Positions 37,595-47,629 of a stretch of DNA of 64,000 bases are shown piece after piece. The DNA lies in the NCBI GenBank assembly GCA_963377175.1, contig CAUJNA010003795.1, forward strand, positions 31,001 to 95,000, given 5' to 3'. Under the pieces are notes generated by a model that made no database searches, was not told where the DNA came from, and was given only the letters and a program-made list of their open reading frames with translations. Both the position numbers and the translations under genes were made by a program. The first letter of the stretch is position 1. The number at the start of each line of letters is the position of its first letter. This DNA comes from Effrenium voratum. Taxonomy: Eukaryota > Sar > Dinophyceae > Suessiales > Symbiodiniaceae.

Positions 37595-39493
37595 ACATAC
37601 ACCCGGGTGAAGAAACAAGCTGATCCTCCAGATCCAGTGAGCCCGAACCATCTAGAACCTTCAGCTTTTAACTGGCTGGCTTGAATTGGAAGGATTAGTG
37701 GTTTGGTGGCTAGGGCTGGTTTCCCACTTACCCTCTCATTCACTAGTGGCTGGCTTGGATTGTGAAATGATTGGTGGTGGTTAGCGTGGGGCTGGTTTAC
37801 CGTTCTTCGTCTACAATTACAAGAAGTAGAAGTTTAAATGCCCAAACCACCAATCCACGCCACCGATTAAGGGTTGGTTGCAACATGTTTTTTGTCCTCC
37901 CGAAAACCACAAGCATCAAATAGATAACACCTGGAAAGTTAAAAGGTCACTTGGAATTGATGCTTTTGCTTTGTGAATCTGCCCCAAAGCATCAAGCGGA
38001 TTCATACTCCAGTTGGGTACATTGTGTCAACATAGGGTGACCTCCAAAAGGGGCGGTGTTTTTCCTCCAAGACCATCTGAACATGGTACCCTGAAAAGAC
38101 ACAGGCACACACACACACACGTGTCCAGTTGGCAATTCTTGACAATTAGAAGGGATTCCTGCGGAATACAAGGGTTGAAAAAGCAGGCTTGTGATTGACA
38201 ACATGTGTGTTTCGATTGACAGAATGCCATTTAATTTTGCCCACAGGTCTATGCACCGCATACTTTCCCTAAGCTGACATCTCCAAGAACTTTTGGTTTC
38301 CCTTGGATAAAAGGCTATGGGCTAGCATATCGGGAGCCTGACTAAACATTCGTGGAAAGCCACGCAAAAGGTCGATGCGCTTTGGGCACGGGAGCATGCA
38401 TTGTTTTTGATTGGAACCTGCCCTATCGACTGAAAGTCACCAGGATTCGGAAAACCAGTTTGGTGGTTGCAAAGATTTCAGGCGGTGACAGAGTTCAAAT
38501 CATGTCCCCTGGAAATCAAAGGTTAGCCTTGGGTCGTACATGAAACAAGGGGAAGCCAGCAGGTTTTTTCAATCTGTTCGCCTAACTGAGCCGTACTGGT
38601 GACAGAGCATTGTTGCCTCCTTTTGGGGAATTCTTGACGAGTCCATCTCCATTCTCCGCCGGAAGCGGAACCGACTCTGCTCAAATGCGCTGGCCCGTGG
38701 CTGCTTGCCCGACCTGGCGTTCACGCGGACGAAGGCGCGGTTAAGCGCCAAAGAGCCCCGCTTTGGAAGAGAAACACTAGGGGTAACTTGGAATTCCATT
38801 CTTTCCAGGGATCCGAATCTTTCTAGTAAACCACCAAAAACCCTGGGGAAATGGCTGGTTTTTGAAAAGAACGATGGCCGAACAGAATGGGGAATCAACC
38901 CCGGGAACTAAACCAAAGCCAACTCAGCTACCATCTTGTTCTTTGACTTCTTTACCACTGGAAAAATCAGACCTGACCATAACCTGGTAGACCGTAAACT
39001 AGCCAATCGGAATGCAAGTGACAACTTTCGGCTGCGGGAATGTCTAAAACGCCAAACATTTGTATTGCTAGCCTTTATGTCTCAAAGGGGTATGAGATCT
39101 CATTCGGGACTCAAGGGGGAATTTGTGGACATCATCTAGAGGATTTATATCCACCACGTTTTTAGGAGGTTTCTCATCAACATTCATGGCCAGGGCAGTG
39201 GGGAATGACCACTTCTGTGATACAACAGAAAGGGCTTCCCAAAGACTATTTTGATAATAGAAAGGGGGATTCCCTTGTATCACAGAAGTGGGGAGAAACC
39301 CCTTGATCCCACAACCCTGCTCATGGCCACAAGTTAACCTCAACATCCAACGAATGGTCTGATGAACGCCCAAGCCATGCCCTTGAAGGTGACCGTCTGG
39401 CAACGGGATGTGTGCCGGGAAAGATGGCGCAGTTTGGCTGGCGCTTGTTTAAACGCTCAATGCGAATCTCGTTGGTGGCCCGCGAGATACTGA
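37595..39493. other. No gene seen
   Basis: Intergenic. Two related GGCTGG-CTTGRATTG segments near 37,670 and 37,750 form a small duplication, and a CA microsatellite lies near 38,105. No coding sequence, RNA gene or inverted-repeat element was convincing. Confidence 0.4.
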
Positions 39494-39627
39494 GGCTATC
39501 CAGTAGAGAGGCTAGAATAAGATGGCGCCTTTTTTTCTTCTTCTTATGTTTTTTTTTTTTTTAGGTAGTCTATTTTAGCAGGGGAACCCAAAAAAGTTGG
39601 TAAAAAGGGCACTACTGGGGGCCCTAG
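39494..39627. mobile_element. MITE family A, copy 2
   Basis: TATCCAGTAGAGAGGCTAGAATAAG, a T-rich centre, TCTATTTTAGCAGGGGAACCC, and an end near GGGGGCCCTAG. The outer repeats are diverged. Confidence 0.6.
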
Positions 39628-41463
39628 GAGGGATCTGGAGGCAGGGAAAGCCCGGTGCACCCCTTGCCCACCCCGGCCGAAAAGGCTGCTATTGGTTGCT
39701 CCAATGGTGAGCCCCCCTCCGCTTGGGCTCTCCCTTGGACCCACACCCCTTCTTCTTTCTTTTTCCCGTTTGCCAAAAGGCAAGCAGTCTTCCGCCTCTG
39801 TCGACCTCCTTTGGAGGGCAGAAAGTGTCAACTTCTGACAATAGGTGACCATTTCGCACAATAGATCGCCCTGGTTGGAATAATGCCCATCTAAACCGGC
39901 GCCCTCTTCTTCTATACAAAGTAACGTCAAAGCTTCCATTTGCTTTTTCGCCCCCGGAGAAAACATGTCCAGTAGTGATAAGCTCTCTTTACAACCAACA
40001 AGGGACAAACTAACACATATTCATTTCAAACGATGGAGTGGCTTGCCCATCTATTTCCATCCCAAGTCATCTAAAATTTTCCGTGTCCTTTCCCCCCCCC
40101 CCCCCCCGCAAAAATATAGACTCAAGAGTCCAATGTTTGAACTCCTGGATAAACCCCAGGACCTGGTCTCATAGTTATCGGTTAAAATTAAAAGGGCGCT
40201 AATTTGGATTAAAATTTGGCGGTCGGTGGAAAGCAGTTGGCAACCGGTTTGCCCTTTGACAGCGTTGACTGCCACGCAAGTGTGGCTCGATGGAGGCGGT
40301 TTGGCATCCGGTCAGGGAAAACTGGCCACTCAGTCATGTGTACATTATTAGCGCTAGCGGGGAACTGCCTTTGGCCTGGCACATGGTGGGATTCGGCGTT
40401 TGGCAAACGTCTTCAAGGTTTTCGGCGTCAATCTGGGCTGTAAAACTGGGGTTCATACAGGAAACTGGCCACAAATCGTGCCACAAATTCTTGCAACGTC
40501 TGAAGGTGCCCGTTCTGACTGGAAGCAGCTCCAGCGATTGATTATCAATCCCAGCGGGCAGAACCACCGGGGGCGATCCGTGTTGCAGGAATTGAACCTT
40601 GAGGGGGACTCTTGCGATGACAAATGCGAGCTTCGGAATCAATCAAATCATGTATTTCTCTGTATTTTCAGGGGTCCTTGCAAAATGGCCTTTGGAGACA
40701 GAAATCAGCGAAATCAAAGGTAAGCCTCAACCAGGCCTTAATTAAGGCCTCGCTAACGATGAACATTCCCGGGGGTTCAAACATAGTCCTTTTGATAGAC
40801 ATACTTCCAGTAGCTTTAAGACCAACAAGAGAGAACAAATGTATATATGTAGATATATATATATGTATATATATAAATATATGTATATCGGACATTTACA
40901 ATGTTCTGTGGAAAAGGTAGGTTTTGGGGGGGCCTACCATGTACATAATATATACACCTTCATTTCTCAGCCGATGGACTTTAAAAGCACCGCCTCCCCC
41001 GGTTCTACGGCCTCCGGTCCTGACGAAACCCGCGCCCTCCGGTGCCGCGCCCTCCGCGCCTTGTACCAGCGCTTCTTCTTGGACTTCATGAGCTTCAGCG
41101 TGAGCTTCTGGCTCCCGAAGCGGCCCGTGGTGGCTTTCAGCTCCAGGAGGCTGTCCTCGCCGTTTAGGCGCGGGAGGCGGTTTATGGCGCGGTTCACCGG
41201 GCCCCCGGTTTTCCTTTAGCTTCCCTTGAGCCCACAGGGCCGGGTCCCGTGTTCCTTGGGCTTCGCTTTTCCAAGCTGAAAAGGGCCGCCAAAGAAGTGG
41301 ACTATGCTGATGGTGAAGATGGCACTGATGGACATCCTTTCGGGAAGATGCTTGGCGCCGTTGTCCTTTGGTTTCGCATTTCCAACCTGAACATTTTCTG
41401 AAAAGGGTATCCGAAAAAAGTGATCAACCCTAGATGGTATGATCTTGTTAAACAGAAAAGAAC
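39628..41463. other. No gene; simple repeats only
   Basis: Intergenic sequence with a C-tract at about 40,093 and an AT-rich ATATATGTATAT microsatellite at 40,840-40,890. The GC-rich stretch 41,000-41,215 is open in places on both strands but shows no recognisable protein. Confidence 0.4.
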
Positions 41464-41569
41464 ATGGCTGCGGCTCAAAAAAATGGTACCAACATGGCAC
41501 CTTGGTAGATGGAACCAAAGCCTAAAACCCGCGGTTTGCCCTAGCTCTTTCATTTTGAGCCATACCCAT
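41464..41569. mobile_element. MITE family B, copy 2 (106 bp)
   Basis: ATGGCTGCGGCTCAAAA at the left and TTTTGAGCCATACCCAT at the right form a 17-bp inverted repeat with few mismatches. Internal: GGTAGATGGAACCAAAGCC and CGCGGTTTGCC. Confidence 0.75.
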
Positions 41570-41635
41570 ATTGTGGATGGACTGGTTGGAATCTACGACA
41601 GCAGAATCCTTCAATTTCAGGGGGCTCCAAACTCC

Positions 41636-41749
41636 ATTTGGCTGTGGCTCAAAAGACCGGAATTCCGAAATGGCTTGCCCTGGTAAGTGGAAGCATGGAC
41701 CAAAACCTGCGGTTTGCCCCTCCTGTCTAATTTTGAGCCACATCCATTT
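41636..41749. mobile_element. MITE family B, copy 3 (114 bp)
   Basis: TTGGCTGTGGCTCAAAAG left and TTTTGAGCCACATCCAT right; internal GGTAAGTGGAAGCATGGACC and CCTGCGGTTTGCC. Its right end overlaps the left end of the family C copy that follows. Confidence 0.75.
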
Positions 41750-41850
41750 CGCACCACCGTTCAGACACCCTGGAATGACGATTCCCCTGTACCAACAAAC
41801 ATTTATTTCCGCTTCAAAGTGGTGCGAACGGACTTCGTCCATCCACAGTA
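41743..41850. mobile_element. MITE family C, copy 1 (left end lost)
   Basis: The right end GACTTCGTCCATCCACAGTA is intact, and the inner inverted arms CATTTCGCACCAC and GTGGTGCGAA are present. The outer left repeat is replaced by the end of a family B element. Confidence 0.6.
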
Positions 41851-42375
41851 TGACCCCCCCACACAAACTAATTTGACACTTCCTGAGTGGACTGGCCAAA
41901 AAGCAAGTCCAGGCCTTGTTTTGCCACTAAACTTGTCTTCCCAAACAGTGACTAAAGTCAATGCAAGCAGGGAGTGAGTAATGCATGGGCACGAGCCATC
42001 CCTCTTCATACTTGTGAACCAAACGGCTGAATGGATGGACTGGGATCTCCACCATGACCCCCCAGCTGGCCTGGCAGAGGGATAACATATAACTCACACG
42101 TCGTATTTTGGATGGCTCATGTTTAGTGAAACCTTTAATTTTTTTCATTGGGGCGCTTCAACGCGGGTGGCAACATGTCATCACCAAATCGAAACAGCCC
42201 TTTCAACCCGGGGCATGGCGCTTTGGCCTAGGGGTAATTTGCAGGGCTTCCCTTGAGTGTGGTTTTGGGGGTGTACTCAACGCCCTGCTATTGACTCACG
42301 GATTGACTTAAGTGATTGAACTTTTTCTCTAGACTAAAACAGGGCTTCACAACAGATTCAAGTCCAGAACTCAGG

Positions 42376-42420
42376 GAGTGAGTTGAGCGATTCGAACACA
42401 CACACACACACACACACATG
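42376..42420. repeat. CA microsatellite in anonymous intergenic DNA
   Basis: (CA)n tract. The surrounding 41,851-42,769 shows no gene; a second short CA tract lies near 42,610. Confidence 0.6.
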
Positions 42421-42769
42421 AATGCGCATCTTTTTTGGGGGCCCTCCAAAATGGTGGTTTTCCTCTTGGTTGCCCTTGAAAACTCAACCAAACCTCGGTT
42501 GCTTTCTGCTCCCCTGCTAAGTTTAATGGAAAACTTACTAGTTGGCAAAAAGCCAAAGTCCTAACATCCAAGCAAAAATGCCCCAAAGAAACAGGGCTCT
42601 GTTTAAAACAACACACACACACACAGTCGCACGTGCCGTCTCTTTTCGAGTCCTCTGGCACGATCTCGCCGCTCAGAGGCGTGATGACCATCTTCCAGAG
42701 GTACAGGTCCTTCGGCTGGTCCGAGCGCAGGGGATTCTAAATTATACTAAACCCAGCAATACCACCTCA

Positions 42770-42879
42770 GTTGTTCAGTGACCCTGGAAAACAAATGGAA
42801 CCCTTTTTGGGGCTTGGACCATTTTCGTGGGGCAGCCACCAAAAAAAAAGGGGGAAAAGAATTGGTGCCACTGAACAAC
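42770..42879. mobile_element. MITE family E, complete copy (110 bp)
   Basis: GTTGTTCAGTG at the left and CACTGAACAAC at the right are an 11-bp perfect inverted repeat. Internal GTGGGGCAGCCACC and an A-tract match the truncated copy at 35,700. Confidence 0.65.
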
Positions 42880-42956
42880 CGAGCCACCCAAGAAATCCTG
42901 ACTGCATCCCACATTCGCCAACTCCCCTCGGACTTGCAGGCTCTTGCCTTTGGGCA

Positions 42957-43067
42957 AGGTCCTCCAGAGAGCTGAGAAGAAGATGGTACCCACTTCTTCT
43001 TTTTTTTTGTAGGGAAACCCAAAACCCCGAAAAGGTTGGCAAAAGGGCACCTAGATGGGGGATCTAG
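42957..43067. mobile_element. MITE family A, copy 3
   Basis: AAGGTCCTCCAGAGAGCTGAG at the left, a T-tract ending TTTGTAGGGAAACCC, and GGGCACCTAGATGGGGGATCTAG at the right. More diverged in the first half than copy 1. Confidence 0.55.
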
Positions 43068-44296
43068 AATATCTCATCTCCAGCCCGAAAGGGGATGATT
43101 TTTCTTGGTCGACGTTGGGAGCAACAATTTAATCTTAGCAGTTAAGTGGTTGGATTTCTCAAGTGGTTGGATTTCAACCACTAAACCACACTAAGCAAAA
43201 ATTGGAAAAATGTGTCCCAACAACAACCATGGTTTGACTGAGCATTTCCACCCCCCCCCCATTCCGCTCCCAGCAGCGAGTTCATGTGACGGAACCTCAG
43301 CCCACTGAACCACACTTGTTCGGGCCCTGAAAGGCATTGTGTAATATCCCGGGCTTGGTGTTCGTGAATTCTGAAGGACCATCCAACATGTGTAATGGAC
43401 CCGGTATTTTGTGAAGATCTAACCTGAGTCCTTTTGACGACTCTTCATGATTGTTCTGTCCGGGAGCATTCCTTCCCTTCATCGTCAATTGAACAAAGGG
43501 TCCCCATTCCCTTATGAGATCCTTCTCGTCGGATTGATAAGAACTCTTCCACCAGCGTGGACGTGCAAAAATTTCGGCACCTCGTAGACGGTTTTCCTCT
43601 TGGACGTCGACCGAAGGAGTCCTTGGCACCGTATGAGCCCGGCGCCACGATGTGTAGCTCCAGCCTGGCGCTTCGCAGTCTCGTGGGATCAGGGCCCCTT
43701 TTAAGCCAGAATCAACGCCTGGTACTAAAACGGTCGTAATCCCAGAACCATGCTTCAAGAACTGAAAAGGCGGCCGCACCCATTTGTACCTGGGAGTTTT
43801 CTTCTTCTCTATCTGTACTCAATTTCTCGGGCTTTGATTGTGACTCATTTGCCCGAATAACCCAAACCAGGATGGGGGGGAAGGACGATCGCAGCTGCCT
43901 TGGTTCAGCTTGGTCTTCCAAAGAAACTGCGAAGGACTGCTTTGGGTCGGCTTTGGAATCCCCACCCCGCGAGCCCCGAACCCCGCAGTCTTGGGTCCCT
44001 TAGAAAAGCGACCCGGTCCTGATGGACGAAGTCCAGTTGGGATGGATCAAGCAACGGGACAAACCACTATGGGGGATGAGGGTCCCATGCGGGTTAGGAA
44101 GGCGTGGATGCCAGGGTTTAACTATTCTGCCTTTGGTGGACTCTTTGGTCGACTCTTTGGTCGACCTTATGTAATGTCAATTGGGGACCTTTTTGGTGGA
44201 CATGATTTAGGCGGAACAATATGCCTTTGAGTGGAATCATAACCCAACTGTCTTCGGCCCGATCTGTGCACCATCCAAAGCAGAGGGCAATCTATG
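43068..44296. other. No gene; dispersed repeats
   Basis: Contains the partner of the 36,400-36,540 repeat (43,095-43,230). A segment at 43,722-43,775 (AACGGTCGTAATCCCAGAACC) recurs at about 63,225-63,285. No gene was supported. Confidence 0.45.
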
Positions 44297-44345
44297 CTAG
44301 GTCCTCCAGTAGAGAGGTTGGAATAAGGGTGCCCTTTTTCTAGTA
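44297..44345. mobile_element. MITE family A, copy 4 (left half only)
   Basis: CTAGGTCCTCCAGTAGAGAG at the left and AATAAGGGTGCCC are intact, but the right half is missing. Confidence 0.55.
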
Positions 44346-45040
44346 TGGGAATCTCAAGATTCCACCCTGAAGGTCCTTTCGCTCGGCCAAACGACAACTG
44401 CGTGTGCCGATATCAAATCCACCAGAGGGAATATCCTCTCGTGGTCTCAAATCGCTAAAGAGCTGCAGGAACAGAAGCACCTTTTTCAGACGTCTTCAGC
44501 TGCCATGGCTTCACATGCAGCAGCGCCTTCACTTGACGTCGCTAGGGCATCTTCGCAGGCAAAACAACTTTTTGAGATCGTGGGCTTGGCCATGGGTGCA
44601 GCGCCTTCAAGTAAAGCAAAAAACGCCGCTGGCGACCAGGTCGCAAACATGAGCCAAGTAGACCTTAGACCATGGAACCATTTTGGAATGCCATCCTCTC
44701 CAATGGAGGTGGAGCACCATGCCTTGCTTGCCCCAACGCAGGGACACGACTCCGTCTGGGCGGGTCTTGGCAGTGGTATCTTCTGACGGATGTCCCACGT
44801 GTCCAAGAAAAATCCAAGCGCGAGCACTTGCGATGGAGAAAGCTTGTCACGATCCTGCCACGAGGGATGCGAGCGCCATGCGCCCACTGTGCACTTGCAG
44901 CGCCTCTAGCTGCAGGCTCCAATTGGTCAGCCTGGGCCAAGCACGTTCGAGGCTTGCACCAAGCGCTCGACCGACTGTGCGCTTGCAGCTGCCTCTTTCT
45001 GCTTCATGTCGGTGATGGAAGCGTCAGTAGCAATGCCCGC
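44346..45040. other. No certain gene
   Basis: Alanine-coding stretches on the + strand at 44,470-44,650 and on the - strand at 44,486-44,887 are open but show no recognisable domain. They may be exon debris. Not called as a gene. Confidence 0.3.
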
Positions 45041-45171
45041 TACTGTGGATGGACGAAATCCTGCACCAGCTGAGAAACCCTGGTTAATGATGAATCCCCT
45101 GTGAAAACCAATAAACAATGGTTTCCCATGGTTTCCAAGTGGTGCGAAATGGATTTCGTCCATCCACAGTA
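45041..45171. mobile_element. MITE family C, complete copy (131 bp)
   Basis: Perfect 21-bp ends: TA followed by CTGTGGATGGACGAAATCC at the left and its exact complement followed by TA at the right. The TA at each end suits a TA target duplication as in Tc1/mariner-type elements. The perfect match suggests recent insertion. Confidence 0.85.
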
Positions 45172-45879
45172 TCGCGGCAGGGCGGGACACAGTTTCTCAG
45201 AAGCACAGCTCATCGCCTTACTTCTTCCGCCAGCTGCTCCAACCCTTCCTTGGCCACAGTCTACGATCAAATCTGAGCGGCAAGTGGATCTTGAGCATGT
45301 CTCCTTCTTGTCTCTGATCTGGCCATGGGTCAAAACCCAAATCGTACCCCCAGTGAACATCCCAATCCAACCACTAAAATAGGTTCTAAAATGGGTGGTG
45401 CACCTACCCTAAAATTTAGCCCTAAAATGGTACCATTGGTTTTGAACCATGGCCATCTCCGGCACTTTCAGTAGTGCTTCCCTCTCGTGCGCATCTCTGG
45501 TGGTACTTCAGCAGAGCGGAGATCCTGGAAGATCCCGCGTGCAGACTGCCGATCATGCCTTTGCGGCAGTCTGTGCGCGGAATCTGCCAGGATCTGCCTA
45601 TTGCAGCAGAACTCAAGACATGATCAGACCTCTGCAAAAAGCCAACTGGGTGCTGGAAGGAATTAAAGGCAACTCAGGGTGGGCCAAAGGTGAGCTAAAT
45701 CTGGCAACGGCTCGGCGCCTGAGAACAGGACGCGCACCTAGTGGCAACCTTTCTTGGCGAGAGGCACATGGGGCGCCGATTAACACGCAGCACATCAAGG
45801 ACTCACGTCAGGCAATGAACACTCCTCGGACCTCAGAGTCTATTCCGAGGCTCCATTCCTTTTCAGAGACCTCCCAGCA
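45172..45879. other. No gene seen
   Basis: A partial family B-like fragment lies at about 45,320 (GGCCATGGGTCAAAACCC). The open frame at 45,449-45,916 has no recognisable feature. Confidence 0.35.
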
Positions 45880-45983
45880 TAGGTGTCCTTTTAGGGTAAA
45901 TGGCTCTAGTAGATGATTGATTGCACCACCAGGTAAACCAGGGCCATCTATTTTTCTACCAAAACATCCAAAAAGGACTCCTA
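45880..45983. mobile_element. MITE family D, copy 1 (104 bp)
   Basis: TAGGTGTCCTTTTAGGG at the left and CCAAAAAGGACTCCTA at the right; internal CACCAGGTAAACCAGG matches copy 2. Confidence 0.7.
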
Positions 45984-46363
45984 TGCCTCCCAGTTCCCCT
46001 GAGAACCTCAGACCATGAGGGCCACAGAAGCAAGGCCAAAGCTTGGCTTGGCTTCTGTTCGGCACGCCCTTCCAGGGCGAAAAAAACAACTGGTAGCCCG
46101 CTCTGGGCAGGTATAAATTTCTTCAAGGGCTGACTCGACACGTCCATGTAAATTCTGGGAATTTGTTTTGCGCTTGATGTTTTCTAACCAAATGCAATAG
46201 ATCATACCAGGATAACATGGGTTCATACGTTCAGCCCCTCCCGTGACCTCCCTTCACGTGGCAAGACTGACATAGACCAGACATGGGGCAACTTCCCTTA
46301 ACACAGTCGGCCAAGTCTACATTCAGCCTCCTCCATGTGCTTGAGTCATTTGCCAGTATCACC

Positions 46364-46470
46364 TTGGGTATGGCTCAAAAAACCGGGCCCAAAATGGAAC
46401 CCTAGTAAGTGGAAACATAGACCAAAACCTGCGGTTTGCCCTAGCTCTTTAGTTTTGAGCCACTGTCACC
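46364..46470. mobile_element. MITE family B, copy 4
   Basis: TTGGGTATGGCTCAAAA left and TTTTGAGCCACTG right; internal AGTAAGTGGAAACATAGACC and CCTGCGGTTTGCCC. Confidence 0.7.
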
Positions 46471-47060
46471 TGAAGCTTCACACTTTTTGGGCCTCTGCTT
46501 GCCGAAGTAGGCCTGGATGGAGTCTTTGGTGATGACCTGTCGACGGGGCACCGCCCCACCCCCCCCCCTCCCCCCCTCCTCTCCGGCGTAAAAGGAGGTA
46601 GAGTCTCCAGGACCCTTAAAAGAATGGGTCCATGAGCCCTTCATTTGGGGTAAATGACCCCAGCTTTTTTAGGTCATGGCGACTCCAGGGAACCAGATTT
46701 TGTCCCCAGTGAAATGGCTCGAAACAGGGTCTTCTCAAAGCCGCACGCTGTACGAAATGAACCTACACCGCCTACAAGCCTTTTGTCATGCCTTTTGGTG
46801 CATGTACCTGGATGTCACCTTCACTGTCCCGTAAATGACGGAAGTTCCAAAGGTAAAGCCAAGTCATCCCATAAAAGGAAGCCTAATGGGTAACCCATCC
46901 TTAAAGTCTGGCAATGGTGCGGCACTATTCTCCACATACTCTACCCCTCTTAGTATGGTAGCACAAAACGTGGCTCTCTCCAGCCCCCAGTACAAAATGA
47001 ACCAATCCAACCTAAAAGAAACAAGATCGACACATGCCAAGAATAAGAGTGAAGCATACG

Positions 47061-47196
47061 TAGGTCCTCCAGTAGAGAGCTTAGAATAAGATGGTACCCA
47101 CTTTTTTCTTCTGTAGTCTATTTTAGTAGGGTCCCGAACCCTCCCAACCAAAAAAGAAACGGTGAGAAAGTTGGCACCAATCGCTGCGAGACCTAG
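47061..47196. mobile_element. MITE family A, copy 5 (136 bp)
   Basis: TAGGTCCTCCAGTAGAGAG left, GTAGTCTATTTTAGTAGGG centre, and GCGAGACCTAG right. Confidence 0.65.
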
Positions 47197-47382
47197 ATAC
47201 CAAGCAACACCCCAAAACCTAAACTCGCTGACTCCAACCGACCCCTTCAGCCCGCGGCGCGCCTCGGCAGCGCCGTAGTACATGTGGGCGTTGAGCTCCA
47301 CGTGGACCTTGGCGAACTGCTCCTGACGCAACAAAAAAAACGGCCGGCGGCGGGTGGCGGGGGAAACGAAAGGAACATTTCA

Positions 47383-47517
47383 TAGTGGGGATGGTGGCGA
47401 AATCCGCTTCTCGCTCCACCCAAGAAGCCTTGGAATGGTCGGATTCCCTGTAACTTCCAACAAACAAATGCTTTCCCGTGGCTTCAAAGTGGTGCAGGAA
47501 TTCGTCCATCCACAGTA
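47383..47517. mobile_element. MITE family C, copy 3 (135 bp)
   Basis: TAGTGGGGATGGTGGCGAAAT left and GAATTCGTCCATCCACAGTA right; the left repeat is diverged. Its last TA is also the first TA of the family D element that follows. Confidence 0.7.
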
Positions 47518-47629
47518 GGTGTTCTTTTAGGGCAAAAACAAAAGGACCTGGTAGATGGAGTGGAACCACCAGGGAAACCAGGAATCGCCGTCTGCTTTTT
47601 CGAGCAAAACAACCAAAAAGGACACCTAT
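47516..47629. mobile_element. MITE family D, copy 2 (114 bp)
   Basis: TAGGTGTTCTTTTAGGG left and CCAAAAAGGACACCTA right, with ACCACCAGGGAAACCAGG inside. It begins at the TA that ends the family C copy. Confidence 0.75.

Noticed and set aside
38569..38911. Open frames on both strands near 38.6-38.9 kb as an exon
   Set aside because: Basic low-information sequence with no domain and no matching neighbour exon.
44486..45073. Alanine-rich frames on both strands as a host gene
   Set aside because: No recognisable motif, no clear start or splice structure, and the region lies between MITE copies.
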